From NCBI GenBank assembly GCA_963824085.1, contig CAWGNT010000019.1, positions 1 through 64,000 on the forward strand: 64,000 nt of DNA. Reading direction: 5' to 3'. The position numbers and the translations under genes were made by a program. Each line of letters begins with the position of its first letter. Position 1 is the first letter of the stretch. The DNA comes from JARRNE01 sp963824085. Its GTDB lineage: Bacteria; Pseudomonadota; Gammaproteobacteria; Chromatiales; Chromatiaceae. Positions 41,930-51,189 of the stretch are shown here, in pieces. The notes beneath the pieces are model-generated. The model ran no database searches. It was not told the DNA's origin and saw nothing but the letters and a program-made list of their open reading frames with translations.

Positions 41930-42856
41930 ATGCTGACCGACGCCGAGCGCGAAGCCATCGAGGAAGAGGCCGCCCAGTACCCGAATCGGCGGGCGGCCTG
42001 TATCGACGCCCTGGTGCGCCTCCAGCAGAACCGGGGCTGGATCTCGGACGAGACCCTGCGTGACCTGGGGCCGGCTCTCGGCATGAGCACCGACGAGCTG
42101 GAGGGGGTGGCGACTTTCTACAACCGGATTCTCCGCCGAGCTGTCGGCCGGCACCTGATCTGGGTCTGCAACTCGGCGAGCTGCTGGATCATGGGTTCCG
42201 ACACCGTGCGCCATGCCCTCGAGGAGCACCTCGGCGTCTCCCTCGGAGAGACGACCCCGGACGGTCGTTTCACCCTGCTTCCGACGGTCTGTCTCGGTGC
42301 CTGCGACCACGCCCCCACGCTCATGGTGGACGACCAGCTGTTCCACGATGTGGACCCCCAGCAGATTGACCAGGTCCTCGCTCAGGCGAACGTCCTGACC
42401 AGATGCGAGCAGCAGGCCGTCGAAGAAGAGACGGCCCCATACCCGGACAGGCGGGCGGCCTCCATCGACGCGCTCTTGCACTTGCAGAAAGGCCGCGGGT
42501 GGATCTCCGACGAGACCCTCGCAGCCCTCGCGCCCGCGCTCGACATGACAGTCGACGAGCTGGAGGGCGTCGCGAGCTTCTACAACCGCATCCTCCGCAG
42601 GGCCGTGGGGCGCCACGTCATCTGGGTGTGCGACTCCGCGAGCTGCTGGATCATGGGTTACGACCGCTTGCGCAAGGCCATCGAGCAACACCTCGGCATT
42701 CCGCTTGGAGAGACCACCTCCGACGGCCGCTTCACCTTGCTCCCCACGGTGTGCCTCGGGGCTTGCGACCACGCCCCGGCACTCATGGTGGACGACGACC
42801 TGCACCGCGATCTGGACCCGGATCGTATCGACGAGGTTCTGGCCCGCTATGAATGA
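41930..42856 (+). CDS. nuoE: NuoE with tandemly duplicated [2Fe-2S] domain
   Basis: 308 residues, about twice the usual 155-180. Two full NuoE (thioredoxin-like ferredoxin) units lie head to tail: residues 1-155 and 156-308. Each begins with a helix bundle (PNRRAACIDALVRLQ; PDRRAASIDALLHLQ) and each has all four [2Fe-2S] cluster ligands: C80, C85, C121, C125 and C234, C239, C275, C279. The motifs CxSASCWIMG and PTVCLGACDHAP are repeated almost exactly. So one polypeptide should hold two N1a-type clusters. The stop overlaps the nuoF start. No stop or ribosome binding site separates the halves. Confidence 0.95.
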   Translation: MLTDAEREAIEEEAAQYPNRRAACIDALVRLQQNRGWISDETLRDLGPALGMSTDELEGVATFYNRILRRAVGRHLIWVCNSASCWIMGSDTVRHALEEHLGVSLGETTPDGRFTLLPTVCLGACDHAPTLMVDDQLFHDVDPQQIDQVLAQANVLTRCEQQAVEEETAPYPDRRAASIDALLHLQKGRGWISDETLAALAPALDMTVDELEGVASFYNRILRRAVGRHVIWVCDSASCWIMGYDRLRKAIEQHLGIPLGETTSDGRFTLLPTVCLGACDHAPALMVDDDLHRDLDPDRIDEVLARYE

Positions 42857-44126
42857 GACCCCGCTCACCGCCCGCATCGACCCCAGCCGCGGACCGCTGG
42901 ACCGTCCGTCCTACGAGCGCGCCGGCGGCTACCAAGCCGTCCGCAAGGCGCTCAAGGAGATGAGCCCGAACGAGGTCCAGGAGGCGGTCACCAAGTCCAA
43001 CCTCCGCGGACGCGGGGGAGCCGGCTTCCCGACGGGGAAGAAATGGAGCTTCGTCCCTACGGGCGAGGGTGCTCCCGCCACCAAGTACCTCGTCATCAAC
43101 GCGGACGAGATGGAGCCCGGCACCTTCAAGGACCGCCTGCTCCTCGAGGGCGATCCCCACCAGATGGTGGAGGCGGTGATCGTCAGCGCGTACGCAATCG
43201 GGGCCTCCACGGCCTACATCTTTCTGCGCGGCGAGTACGTCACTGCCGCCGAGCGCCTGCGCCGGGCCATTGCCGAGGCGGTGGAGGCAGGCTACCTCGG
43301 GCGTGACATCCTGGGTTCCGGCTACGATCTCACCCTGCATCTGCACATGAGCGCGGGGCGCTATATCTGCGGCGAGGAGACAGCCTTGCTGAACGCCCTG
43401 GAAGGGCTGCGCGCGGTTCCCCGCACCAAGCCGCCGTTTCCTCAGGCTGCAGGGCTCTGGGGACACCCCACGGTGGTCAACAACGTCGAGACCCTGTGCA
43501 ACGTCCCGCACATCATCACCAACGGGGCGGACTGGTTTCGGGGCCTGAGCCGCAGCGCCGACGGCGGCACCAAGCTCTACGGGGCGAGCGGGCGCGTGCG
43601 CCGTCCGGGCACCTGGGAGCTCCCCATGGGCACCACGGTGCGCGAGATCCTCGGAGAGCACGCGGGCGGAATGCGCGACGGATACAGCCTGCGCGGACTG
43701 CTCCCCGGCGGGGCCTCCACGGACTTCCTCACCCCGGATCACCTGGACACGCCGATGGACTTCGACTCGGTCGCCAAGGTCGGCAGCCGCCTGGGGACCG
43801 GCACCATGATCATCCTCGACGACCGCACCTGTCCGGTCGCCTTGTGCCACAACCTGGAACACTTTTTCGCCCAGGAGTCTTGTGGCTGGTGTACCCCGTG
43901 CCGGGACGGCCTGCCCTACGTTGCCCGCACCCTGGAGGCAATCGAGGCGGGTAACGGGCGGGAGCAGGACCTGGAGGTCCTGGACGAGCATACCCGTCTG
44001 ATCGACATGGGGACGACCTTTTGTGCCCACGCGCCGGGTGCCATGGAGCCCTTGCGCAGCGCACTCAAGTACTTCCGCGAGGATTTCGAGAATCACATTC
44101 GGGACAGACACTGTCCCTATCGGTAG
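42849..44126 (+). CDS. nuoF: NADH-quinone oxidoreductase subunit F
   Basis: 425 residues from the ATG at 42849, inside the end of nuoE. The NADH and FMN site is intact: LRGRGGAGFPTGKKWSF, then NADEMEPGTFKDR, and a glycine-rich GEYVTAAERL region. The N3 [4Fe-4S] ligands are in SCGWCTPCRDG and TTFCAHAPG. Residues KPPFPQAAGLWGHPTVVNNVETL are typical. It accepts electrons from NADH. Normal length. Confidence 0.96.
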   Translation: MNETPLTARIDPSRGPLDRPSYERAGGYQAVRKALKEMSPNEVQEAVTKSNLRGRGGAGFPTGKKWSFVPTGEGAPATKYLVINADEMEPGTFKDRLLLEGDPHQMVEAVIVSAYAIGASTAYIFLRGEYVTAAERLRRAIAEAVEAGYLGRDILGSGYDLTLHLHMSAGRYICGEETALLNALEGLRAVPRTKPPFPQAAGLWGHPTVVNNVETLCNVPHIITNGADWFRGLSRSADGGTKLYGASGRVRRPGTWELPMGTTVREILGEHAGGMRDGYSLRGLLPGGASTDFLTPDHLDTPMDFDSVAKVGSRLGTGTMIILDDRTCPVALCHNLEHFFAQESCGWCTPCRDGLPYVARTLEAIEAGNGREQDLEVLDEHTRLIDMGTTFCAHAPGAMEPLRSALKYFREDFENHIRDRHCPYR

Positions 44127-44131
44127 GCGCA

Positions 44132-46860
44132 ATGGGAACGCTTTATATCGACGGCAAACCCTATCCGGCAGATCCCGGCCGCAACCTGCTCCAGGTCTGC
44201 CTGGAGCTGGGCTTCGACCTCCCCTACTTCTGCTGGCACCCGGTCCTCGGCTCGGTGGGCTCCTGTCGCCAGTGCGCCGTCAAGCAGTTCAGGGACGAGA
44301 AGGACACCAAGGGACGTCTGGTGATGGCCTGTATGACACCGGCGGCGGACGGCACGCGCATCTCTATCGAAGACCCGGAGGCGCATTCCCTGCGCGCTGC
44401 GGTCATCGAGTGGCTCATGACCAACCACCCCCACGACTGCCCGGTGTGCGAGGAGGGCGGCGAGTGCCACCTGCAGGACATGACCGTGATAGCCGGTCAC
44501 ACCTACCGACGCACCGGTTTCCAAAGCGGACCTTCCGCAATCAGGACCTGGGCCCCTTCCTGGGTCACGAGATGAACCGCTGCATCACCTGCTATCGCTG
44601 CGTCCGCTTCTACCGGGATTACGCGGGCGGGCACGACCTGCACCAGCTCGCGATCGCCAATCGCGTCTACTTCGGACGCCACCAGGACGGGACGCTGGAG
44701 AACGAGTTCAGCGGCAACCTTGTGGAGGTCTGCCCCACCGGCGTCTTCACGGACAAGACCTTCTCCGGCCGCTACACCCGCAAGTGGGACATTCAGTCCG
44801 CGCCCTCGCTCTGCGTCCACTGCGCCGTCGGCTGCAACACCCAGCCGGGGGAGCGCTACGGCGAGCTCAGGCGGATCATGAACCGCTACAACGGGGAGGT
44901 TAACGGCTACTTTCTGTGCGACCGCGGCCGCTTCGGCTATGCGTTCGTGAACAGCGAGCGACGCATCCGTCAGGTCATGGGCCGGAGTCCGGAGGGGCCT
45001 GCGCCGGCACCGTCGGCAGAGGTGTTGGCCGCGGTCGGTGAGCGCGTACGCGACGGTCGAGCCGTCGGAATCGGCTCCCCGCGCGCCTCGCTGGAGGCCA
45101 ACTTCCTGCTCCGGGAGCTGGTGGGCGCCGAGCGCTTTTACGCCGGCGTCTCCGCCGACGAGCACCGCCTGTACCAACGCATCCTCGAGATCCTGCGCGA
45201 GGGGCCTGCACCAGCGGCAAGCCTGGCCGATGCCGAGCAGGCGGACTGCGTCCTCGTGCTCGGAGAAGACATCACCAATACCAACCCCCGACTCGCCCTC
45301 TCCGTCAGGCAGGCCCTTCGCCGGAAGGCGAGGGAATTGGCCGGGGAGGTCCAGGTCCCACCCTGGCAGGACATCGCCGTCGAGCAGGCCTCGGGGGCGG
45401 CACGCCACCCCCTGTTCGTCCTCTGTCCGGATGAGACCCCGCTGGATGATGCGGCCCGCCGCACCTTCCAGGGACCTCCGGAGACGATCGCCCGGCTGGG
45501 CTACGCAATCGCCCACGGCGTCCACGGCGCCGCCCGGCCCGTGACCGACCTGGCAGAGGAAGACTCGTCCTTCGTTGCGGAGGTCGTCGACGCCCTGGCC
45601 AACGCCCGGCGACCGCTCATCGTGAGCGGAACCGGCTGCCGGAGTATTGCGGTCCTGGAGGCCGCCGCCGATCTCGCCTGGGCGCTCAAGCTCGAGGGCC
45701 GCGACTGCCTCCTCTGGCTTGCCGTCCCCGAATGCAACAGCCTGGGGCTCGCACTGACAGAGGCGCCGCCCATCGACGCCGCCTTCGCTGCCCTCGAAGC
45801 AGGCATGAACGACACACTGATCGTGCTCGAGAACGACCTCTACCGACGAGCCCCACGGAGTGCGGTCGATGGGGCACTGGGGAAGGCCGATACCGTCATG
45901 GTGCTGGACCAGCTCCAGAACGAGACGACCGCGCGGGCAGACCTTCTCCTACCGGCGGCGACCTTCGCGGAGAGCGACGGTACGCTGATCAGTGCCGAAG
46001 GGCGCGCCCAGCGCTACTTCAAGATACTGCCGCCTGCCGAGGAAGGAGAGGTAAGGGAGAGCTGGCGCTGGCTCGAGGAGCTCCGCCGGGCGGCCTCCCC
46101 CGAAGCGAGGGTGCACCGCGCCCTGGAGGAGGTCACCGCCGAGATGGCAGAGTCCTTGCCCGTGTTTCGCCGCGCACCCGAGGCATCCCCTGCGCCGGGC
46201 GAGCGTCGCCGCGGGGTGCGCATTCCCCGCGCCACGCCGCGTTACAGCGGACGGACGGCCGAGCACGCCCACGCCCATGTAAAGGAGCTGCCGCCGCCCG
46301 CCGATCCCGACTCGCCCTTGGTCTTTTCCATGGAAGGCGGCGTGGAGCCGGCGAACGACGTCGCGGCGCCCTGGTACTGGACCCCGCGATGGAATTCCAA
46401 TGAGGCCCTGAACCGATTCCAGCAGGAGATCCCGGGACCGCTGCGGGCAGGCAACCCCGGCGTGCGGCTGATCGAGCGGAGCGCACAAGCCTTGCGCCGT
46501 TTCTTCGCCGATGCACCGGCTCCTTTCAGGTCACGGCCGGACCGCTGGCTCCTGACTCCATTGCACCACATCTTCGGCGGTGACGAGCTGAGCGCCGAGG
46601 CGCCGGCCATCGCCGGACTTGCCCCGGAGCCCTATCTGGCGCTCACCGCGAAGGACGCCAAGCGCCTCGGGCTCGCCCCCGGCGATCACCTGACGCTCCG
46701 CCTGGACGGCAGCGAGCACCGTCTCGCGCTGCGTATCCGCAACGCCCTGACTCCCGGCACGGCCGGACTGCCGGTCGGCCTGCCGGGCCTTGCCGGTCTC
46801 CCGCTGCCGGCCTGGGCGGAGATTCTCCCCGCAGGCGGCGAAGGAGACGGTCATGAGTGA
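44132..46860 (+). pseudogene. nuoG: NADH-quinone oxidoreductase subunit G, one frameshift
   Basis: The ATG at 44132 opens GTLYIDGKPYPADPGRNLLQ with the N1b [2Fe-2S] ligands (C34, C45, C48, then VMACM) and the HDCPVCEEGGEC cluster. After HTYRRT the frame is lost near 44516; restoring one C in ACCGG (to ACCCGG) joins it to RFPKRTFRNQDLG and a long intact frame to 46860. That part holds NRCITCYRCVRFY, EVCPTGVFTDKTF, the N7-type CVHCAVGC and a long molybdopterin-oxidoreductase-like domain (to ~910 residues). Since the rest of the operon is intact, this single deletion is more likely a sequencing error than a true null. Confidence 0.9.
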
Positions 46861-47824
46861 GACGCTCGCGGCCTGGCTCAACATCGTCGGCATTCTCGGC
46901 GGTGTGCTCGTCATCGCCGGGATGCTCACCTGGGCGGAGCGGCGGCTCCTCGCCCTCTGGCAGGAGCGCTACGGACCGAACCGGGTGGGTCCCTTCGGCC
47001 TCCTCCAGCCCCTCGCGGACGTCATCAAGCTGATGATGAAGGAGGACTGGATACCGCCCATGGCGGATCGGCCCGTCTTCGTGATCGCGCCGGCGCTCGC
47101 GATGGCCACCGCGCTTGCCGCCTTCGCAGTGATCCCGATCACGCCGAGCATCGGCATCGTGGACAACCTGGACATCGGGCTGCTGTTCTTTCTCGCCATG
47201 GCCGCCCTGACAGTTTACGGAGTCGCCATGGGCGGGTGGGCCTCCAACAGCAAGTACTCGCTGCTGGGCGGGGTGCGCTCCGCCGCCCAGATGATCAGCT
47301 ACGAGATCTTCATGGGTTTGTCCCTGATGGGGGTCGTGATCCTTGCGGGAAGCTTCGACCTGCGCCAGATCGTCCTTGCCCAACAGGGGCTCTGGTATGC
47401 GGTACCCCAGCTGCCCGGGATGGTCCTCTTCTTCATCGCCGGGGTTGCCGGCATCCACCGGCTGCCGTTCGACCTTCCAGAGGCGGAGAACGAGCTGGTG
47501 GCGGGCTACCACACCGAGTACTCCAGCATGAAGTTCGGCATGTTCTTCGTCGGCGAGTATGTCGGCATGCTCCTTCTCGCCTCCATGGTCACTACCCTCT
47601 TCCTCGGCGGCTGGCTGGGACCCCTGCTGCCGCCGATCCTCTGGTTCTTCCTCAAGACGGCCGCCGTACTGGTGCTCCTCGTCCTGCTGCGCGCCGCCTT
47701 GCCGCGGCCCCGCTACGACCAGCTCATGGCGCTCGGGTGGAAGGTCATGCTGCCGCTGGCCCTGCTGAATCTGGTCGTGACCGGCGGCGCCCTCCTGGCG
47801 ATCAAAGGACCCCTGACGTCGTGA
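46853..47824 (+). CDS. nuoH: NADH-quinone oxidoreductase subunit H
   Basis: 323 residues from the ATG at 46853, overlapping the nuoG stop. About eight membrane helices, with the conserved ERRLLALWQERYGPNRVGPFG loop at the quinone tunnel and LPFDLPEAENELVAGYHTEYS. It links the peripheral arm to the membrane arm. Normal for the family. Confidence 0.96.
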   Translation: MSETLAAWLNIVGILGGVLVIAGMLTWAERRLLALWQERYGPNRVGPFGLLQPLADVIKLMMKEDWIPPMADRPVFVIAPALAMATALAAFAVIPITPSIGIVDNLDIGLLFFLAMAALTVYGVAMGGWASNSKYSLLGGVRSAAQMISYEIFMGLSLMGVVILAGSFDLRQIVLAQQGLWYAVPQLPGMVLFFIAGVAGIHRLPFDLPEAENELVAGYHTEYSSMKFGMFFVGEYVGMLLLASMVTTLFLGGWLGPLLPPILWFFLKTAAVLVLLVLLRAALPRPRYDQLMALGWKVMLPLALLNLVVTGGALLAIKGPLTS

Positions 47825-47934
47825 CAAACCTGACATTCGATCCGGCGTTCAATCAGCGCCATTGCCCTGCTGCGCCGTGCACTTCGGCAGTTACTCGCCG
47901 TCGCTGGCGTCTGGTATGAGAGGTCTAGTCGACT

Positions 47935-48450
47935 ATGTGGAGTGAGCTGAGATCCCTCTGGCTCGTGTTCCGCTTCGGCTTCCGTAGACGGGTCACGGTC
48001 CAGTATCCGGAAGAGCAGCCGTATCTCGCCCCGCGCTACCGCGGCCGCATCATCCTGTCGCGGGACCCGGACGGGGAGGAGCGCTGCGTCTCCTGCTATC
48101 TGTGCGCCGCGGCCTGTCCGGTGGACTGCATCGCCTTGCAGAAGACGGAGGACGGGAGCGGGCGCTGGTACCCGGAGTCCTTCCGCATCAACTTCTCGCG
48201 CTGCATCTTCTGCGGCATGTGCGAGGAGGCGTGCCCCACCTACGCCATCCAGCTCACACCCGGTTTCGAGATGTGCGAGTACGACCGCCAGGAGCTGGTG
48301 TACGAGAAGGAGGACCTCCTGATCAGCGGCACCGGAAAGTACCCCGGGTACAGCTTCTGGCGCGTCGCCGGCAAGGCAATCGCCGGCAAGGACAAGGGCG
48401 AGGCCGAGAACGAGTCGCCCCCAGTGGACGTCCGGAGCCTGCTGCCATGA
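47935..48450 (+). CDS. nuoI: NADH-quinone oxidoreductase subunit I
   Basis: 171 residues, with two ferredoxin-type [4Fe-4S] motifs: C51, C54, C57 with C61, and C90, C93, C96 with C100 (CVSCYLCAAACP; CIFCGMCEEACP). These are clusters N6a and N6b. A 110-bp gap, without any feature I recognise, separates it from nuoH. Confidence 0.96.
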   Translation: MWSELRSLWLVFRFGFRRRVTVQYPEEQPYLAPRYRGRIILSRDPDGEERCVSCYLCAAACPVDCIALQKTEDGSGRWYPESFRINFSRCIFCGMCEEACPTYAIQLTPGFEMCEYDRQELVYEKEDLLISGTGKYPGYSFWRVAGKAIAGKDKGEAENESPPVDVRSLLP

Positions 48451-48506
48451 ACGCGCCCAGCCGGCCCAAACTCGACCGCCGCACCGGCGGCCCAGCCAGA
48501 GGATGA
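48447..48506 (+). CDS. Possible 19-residue mini-protein between nuoI and nuoJ
   Basis: A short frame, NAPSRPKLDRRTGGPARG, begins with an ATG overlapping the nuoI stop and ends 4 bp before the nuoJ start. Its role may only be to couple translation of nuoI and nuoJ. Not supported by any known family. Confidence 0.25.
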   Translation: MNAPSRPKLDRRTGGPARG

Positions 48507-48510
48507 CCCG

Positions 48511-49023
48511 ATGACGATCGCCTTCTACGTCGCTGCCGCCGTAGCGCTGATCGCCACCTTCATGGTGATCACCCGCCGCAGCGCACTGCACGCCCTGCTC
48601 TACCTGGTGACATCCCTGCTGGCGGTCGCGGTGGTCTTCTTCGTCCTGGGCGCGACCTTCGCGGCGGCGCTCGAGGTGATCATCTACGCGGGCGCCATCA
48701 TGGTGCTCTTCCTGTTCGTGGTCATGATGCTGAACCTGAAGGAATGGGAGCCCCAGCAGCGGCCGGCCTTGACGGCGGCGGATTGGCTCGGCCCCAGCCT
48801 GCTCGTCGCCGTGCTGCTGCTGGAGATGGCCATGATGTTTACAGCGGGTCTGCCGGCTGCGAGCGGCGCCCAGCCGGTGGGGCCCAAGCAGGTGGGTATC
48901 GTCCTGTTCGCCCCCTACCTGCTGGCGGTTGAGCTCGCCTCCATGCTGCTTCTCGCGGGGCTCGTAGGGGCCTGGCACCTCGGCCGGCCCGAGTCGGCAC
49001 GCACCACGGAGGAATCGTCATGA
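48511..49023 (+). CDS. nuoJ: NADH-quinone oxidoreductase subunit J
   Basis: 170 residues, five membrane helices. The third helix carries the conserved EVIIYAGAIMVLFLFVVMML, whose pi-bulge twists during turnover. The stop overlaps the nuoK start. Confidence 0.95.
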   Translation: MTIAFYVAAAVALIATFMVITRRSALHALLYLVTSLLAVAVVFFVLGATFAAALEVIIYAGAIMVLFLFVVMMLNLKEWEPQQRPALTAADWLGPSLLVAVLLLEMAMMFTAGLPAASGAQPVGPKQVGIVLFAPYLLAVELASMLLLAGLVGAWHLGRPESARTTEESS

Positions 49024-49328
49024 CCGGTGTCCCGATAGAGGAGGCCCTCTACCTCGCCAGTGCCCTCTATGCGCTTGGGATCCTCGGCCTCCTGTTGCGG
49101 CGCAACCTCATCTTCATGCTCCTTAGTCTGGAGATCATGCTCAACGCCGCCGGCCTCGCCTTCGTGGCCGCCGGCGCCCGCTGGGGCCATGCGGACGGTC
49201 AGATCTTCTTCATGCTGATCCTCACCCTGACGGCGGCGGAGGTCGCTATCGGTCTGGCACTGGCCCTCGAGATCCACCACCGCTTCCGCACCCTGGACGC
49301 GGACGCTCTTAGCGGGATGAAAGGCTGA
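49020..49328 (+). CDS. nuoK: NADH-quinone oxidoreductase subunit K
   Basis: 102 residues, three helices. The two membrane Glu residues important for proton transfer are present (LSLEIMLNAAGL; LTAAEVAIGLAL). Ends 1 bp before nuoL. Confidence 0.95.
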   Translation: MTGVPIEEALYLASALYALGILGLLLRRNLIFMLLSLEIMLNAAGLAFVAAGARWGHADGQIFFMLILTLTAAEVAIGLALALEIHHRFRTLDADALSGMKG

Positions 49329-49329
49329 C

Positions 49330-51189
49330 ATGGCGGACCTTCTCAACTGGCTTTGGGTCGCACCGACCCTGCCCCTCGCCGGCTTCCTGATCCTGGCCCT
49401 ATTCGGGCGCCGGTTGCCGCGCTGGGCCGTAGCCTGGATCGGCGCCGGCAGCGTCGGCCTGGCCGCAGTGTTCTGTGCCCTCATCGGCTGGGCATTCGTC
49501 ACCACCATGCCGCCCGACGGGTCCTTCTCTCTGACCCTCTGGACCTGGATCAACCTGAATGGGTTCACTCCCCAAATCAGCCTGTACCTGGATCGGCTTT
49601 CCCTGGTCATGGTGTTGGTCATCACCGGAGTCGGCTTTCTCATCCACCTCTATTCGACCGAATACATGGCCGGCGACGAGGGCTATAGCCGCTTCTTCGC
49701 CTACCTCAACCTGTTCGTCGCCTTCATGCTGGTCCTGGTGCTGGCGGGGGACCTGCTGCTGCTCTTCCTCGGCTGGGAAGGGGTGGGCCTATGCAGCTAC
49801 CTGCTCATCGGATTCTGGTACACGGACCCCGAGAACGGACGGGCGGCGCAAAAGTCCTTCATCGTGACCCGCATCGGCGACGCCGCCTTCCTGTTGGGGC
49901 TTCTACTCCTCTTCACCGAGCTCGGCAGCGAGAGCATCGGAGAGATCCTCCAGCGTGCGGCTTCCGCCTGGCCCGCAGGCTCGCTCCTTCCCACGGCGGC
50001 GGCCTTGCTGCTTCTGGGCGGTGCCGTCGGCAAGTCGGCCCAGCTCCCGCTCCAGGTCTGGCTGCCCGATGCCATGGCCGGTCCGACCCCCGTCAGCGCC
50101 CTGATCCACGCCGCTACCATGGTCACGGCGGGCGTCTACCTCATCGGGCGGACCGAGGCCCTCTTCGCCCTGGCCCCCCTCGCCCAGGCCCTGGTCGGGG
50201 TCATCGGCGCGGCGACCATCCTGATCTCCGGATTTGCCGCACTGGGCCAGCGCGACATCAAGCGCATCCTGGCCTACTCGACCATCAGTCAGATCGGCTA
50301 CATGGTGCTCGCCCTCGGTGCCGGGTCCCTGGCGGCAGCAATCTACCACCTGATGAGCCACGCCTTTTTCAAGGCCCTGCTCTTCCTCGCGGCCGGAGCG
50401 ATCATTCACAGCTTCGGCGGGGAGCACGATATCTTCCGGATGGGCGGGCTGCGCACCCGCAGGCCGCTCGCCTTCTGGTCATTCCTGATCGGCGCCGCCT
50501 CGCTGGCCGCCGTGCCCCTGGTGACCTCGGGCTTCTACAGCAAGAGCCAGGTCCTGGACGCGGCTTGGGCCGATCCGAACCCCATCGGTATCTGGCTGTG
50601 GGCGGCGGGGGTCACGGGCGCCTTCCTGACTGCGCTCTACAGCTTCCGCCCGGTGTTCATCGTCTCCTTCGGCGAGCCGCGCACCGAGCCCACGGGCGGT
50701 TACGGGGTCCTGATGGCCGTCCCCATGGTCATCCTCTCCCTGCTCGCCCTGGGCGGCGGCGCGATCGACATCCCCGACTTTCTCGCGCCGCTCAATCTCG
50801 CGGGCCAGCCGATCGCCTCGATGCATTTGGTTCCGGAGGTGATCGCCGAGGCCGTGACGGTCGTCGGAATTCTCTTGGCCTACCTCCTGTTCTTCCACCC
50901 GAAGGACCTCGAGGCTCGCGCGCGTACCTTCGCCCTCTTCCGCGGAGGACTAGGGTTCGACCTGGTCTACGACCGTCTCCTGGTCCGCCCCTTCGTCTGG
51001 ATTGCTCAGGCCGCGCGGCGTGACCCCTTGGACTGGATCTACCGGGGCGCCGCCGCGCTGACGAACCTCGGCTACCGACTCCTCAGCGCTACCCAGTCCG
51101 GCATGCTCCGCTGGTATGCCGCCGGGACGGTGATCGGCGCGGTCCTTCTGGTCGGCGCTGCGCTCTTGATATCGCAGGTGATCTCATGA
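49330..51189 (+). CDS. nuoL: NADH-quinone oxidoreductase subunit L
   Basis: 619 residues. Antiporter-like proton pump subunit with about 16 membrane helices. Conserved Glu in WEGVGLCSYLLIGFWY and Lys in GAVGKSAQLPLQVWLPDAM are present, as is PTPVSALIHAATMVTAGVYL. The C-terminal part, after about residue 490, holds the long lateral helix that lies along NuoM and N and an extra end helix. Overlaps nuoM by 4 bp. Confidence 0.96.
   Translation: MADLLNWLWVAPTLPLAGFLILALFGRRLPRWAVAWIGAGSVGLAAVFCALIGWAFVTTMPPDGSFSLTLWTWINLNGFTPQISLYLDRLSLVMVLVITGVGFLIHLYSTEYMAGDEGYSRFFAYLNLFVAFMLVLVLAGDLLLLFLGWEGVGLCSYLLIGFWYTDPENGRAAQKSFIVTRIGDAAFLLGLLLLFTELGSESIGEILQRAASAWPAGSLLPTAAALLLLGGAVGKSAQLPLQVWLPDAMAGPTPVSALIHAATMVTAGVYLIGRTEALFALAPLAQALVGVIGAATILISGFAALGQRDIKRILAYSTISQIGYMVLALGAGSLAAAIYHLMSHAFFKALLFLAAGAIIHSFGGEHDIFRMGGLRTRRPLAFWSFLIGAASLAAVPLVTSGFYSKSQVLDAAWADPNPIGIWLWAAGVTGAFLTALYSFRPVFIVSFGEPRTEPTGGYGVLMAVPMVILSLLALGGGAIDIPDFLAPLNLAGQPIASMHLVPEVIAEAVTVVGILLAYLLFFHPKDLEARARTFALFRGGLGFDLVYDRLLVRPFVWIAQAARRDPLDWIYRGAAALTNLGYRLLSATQSGMLRWYAAGTVIGAVLLVGAALLISQVIS

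Noticed and set aside
49791..51023. A 410-codon frame inside nuoL.
   Set aside because: An out-of-frame shadow of nuoL; no conserved motif.
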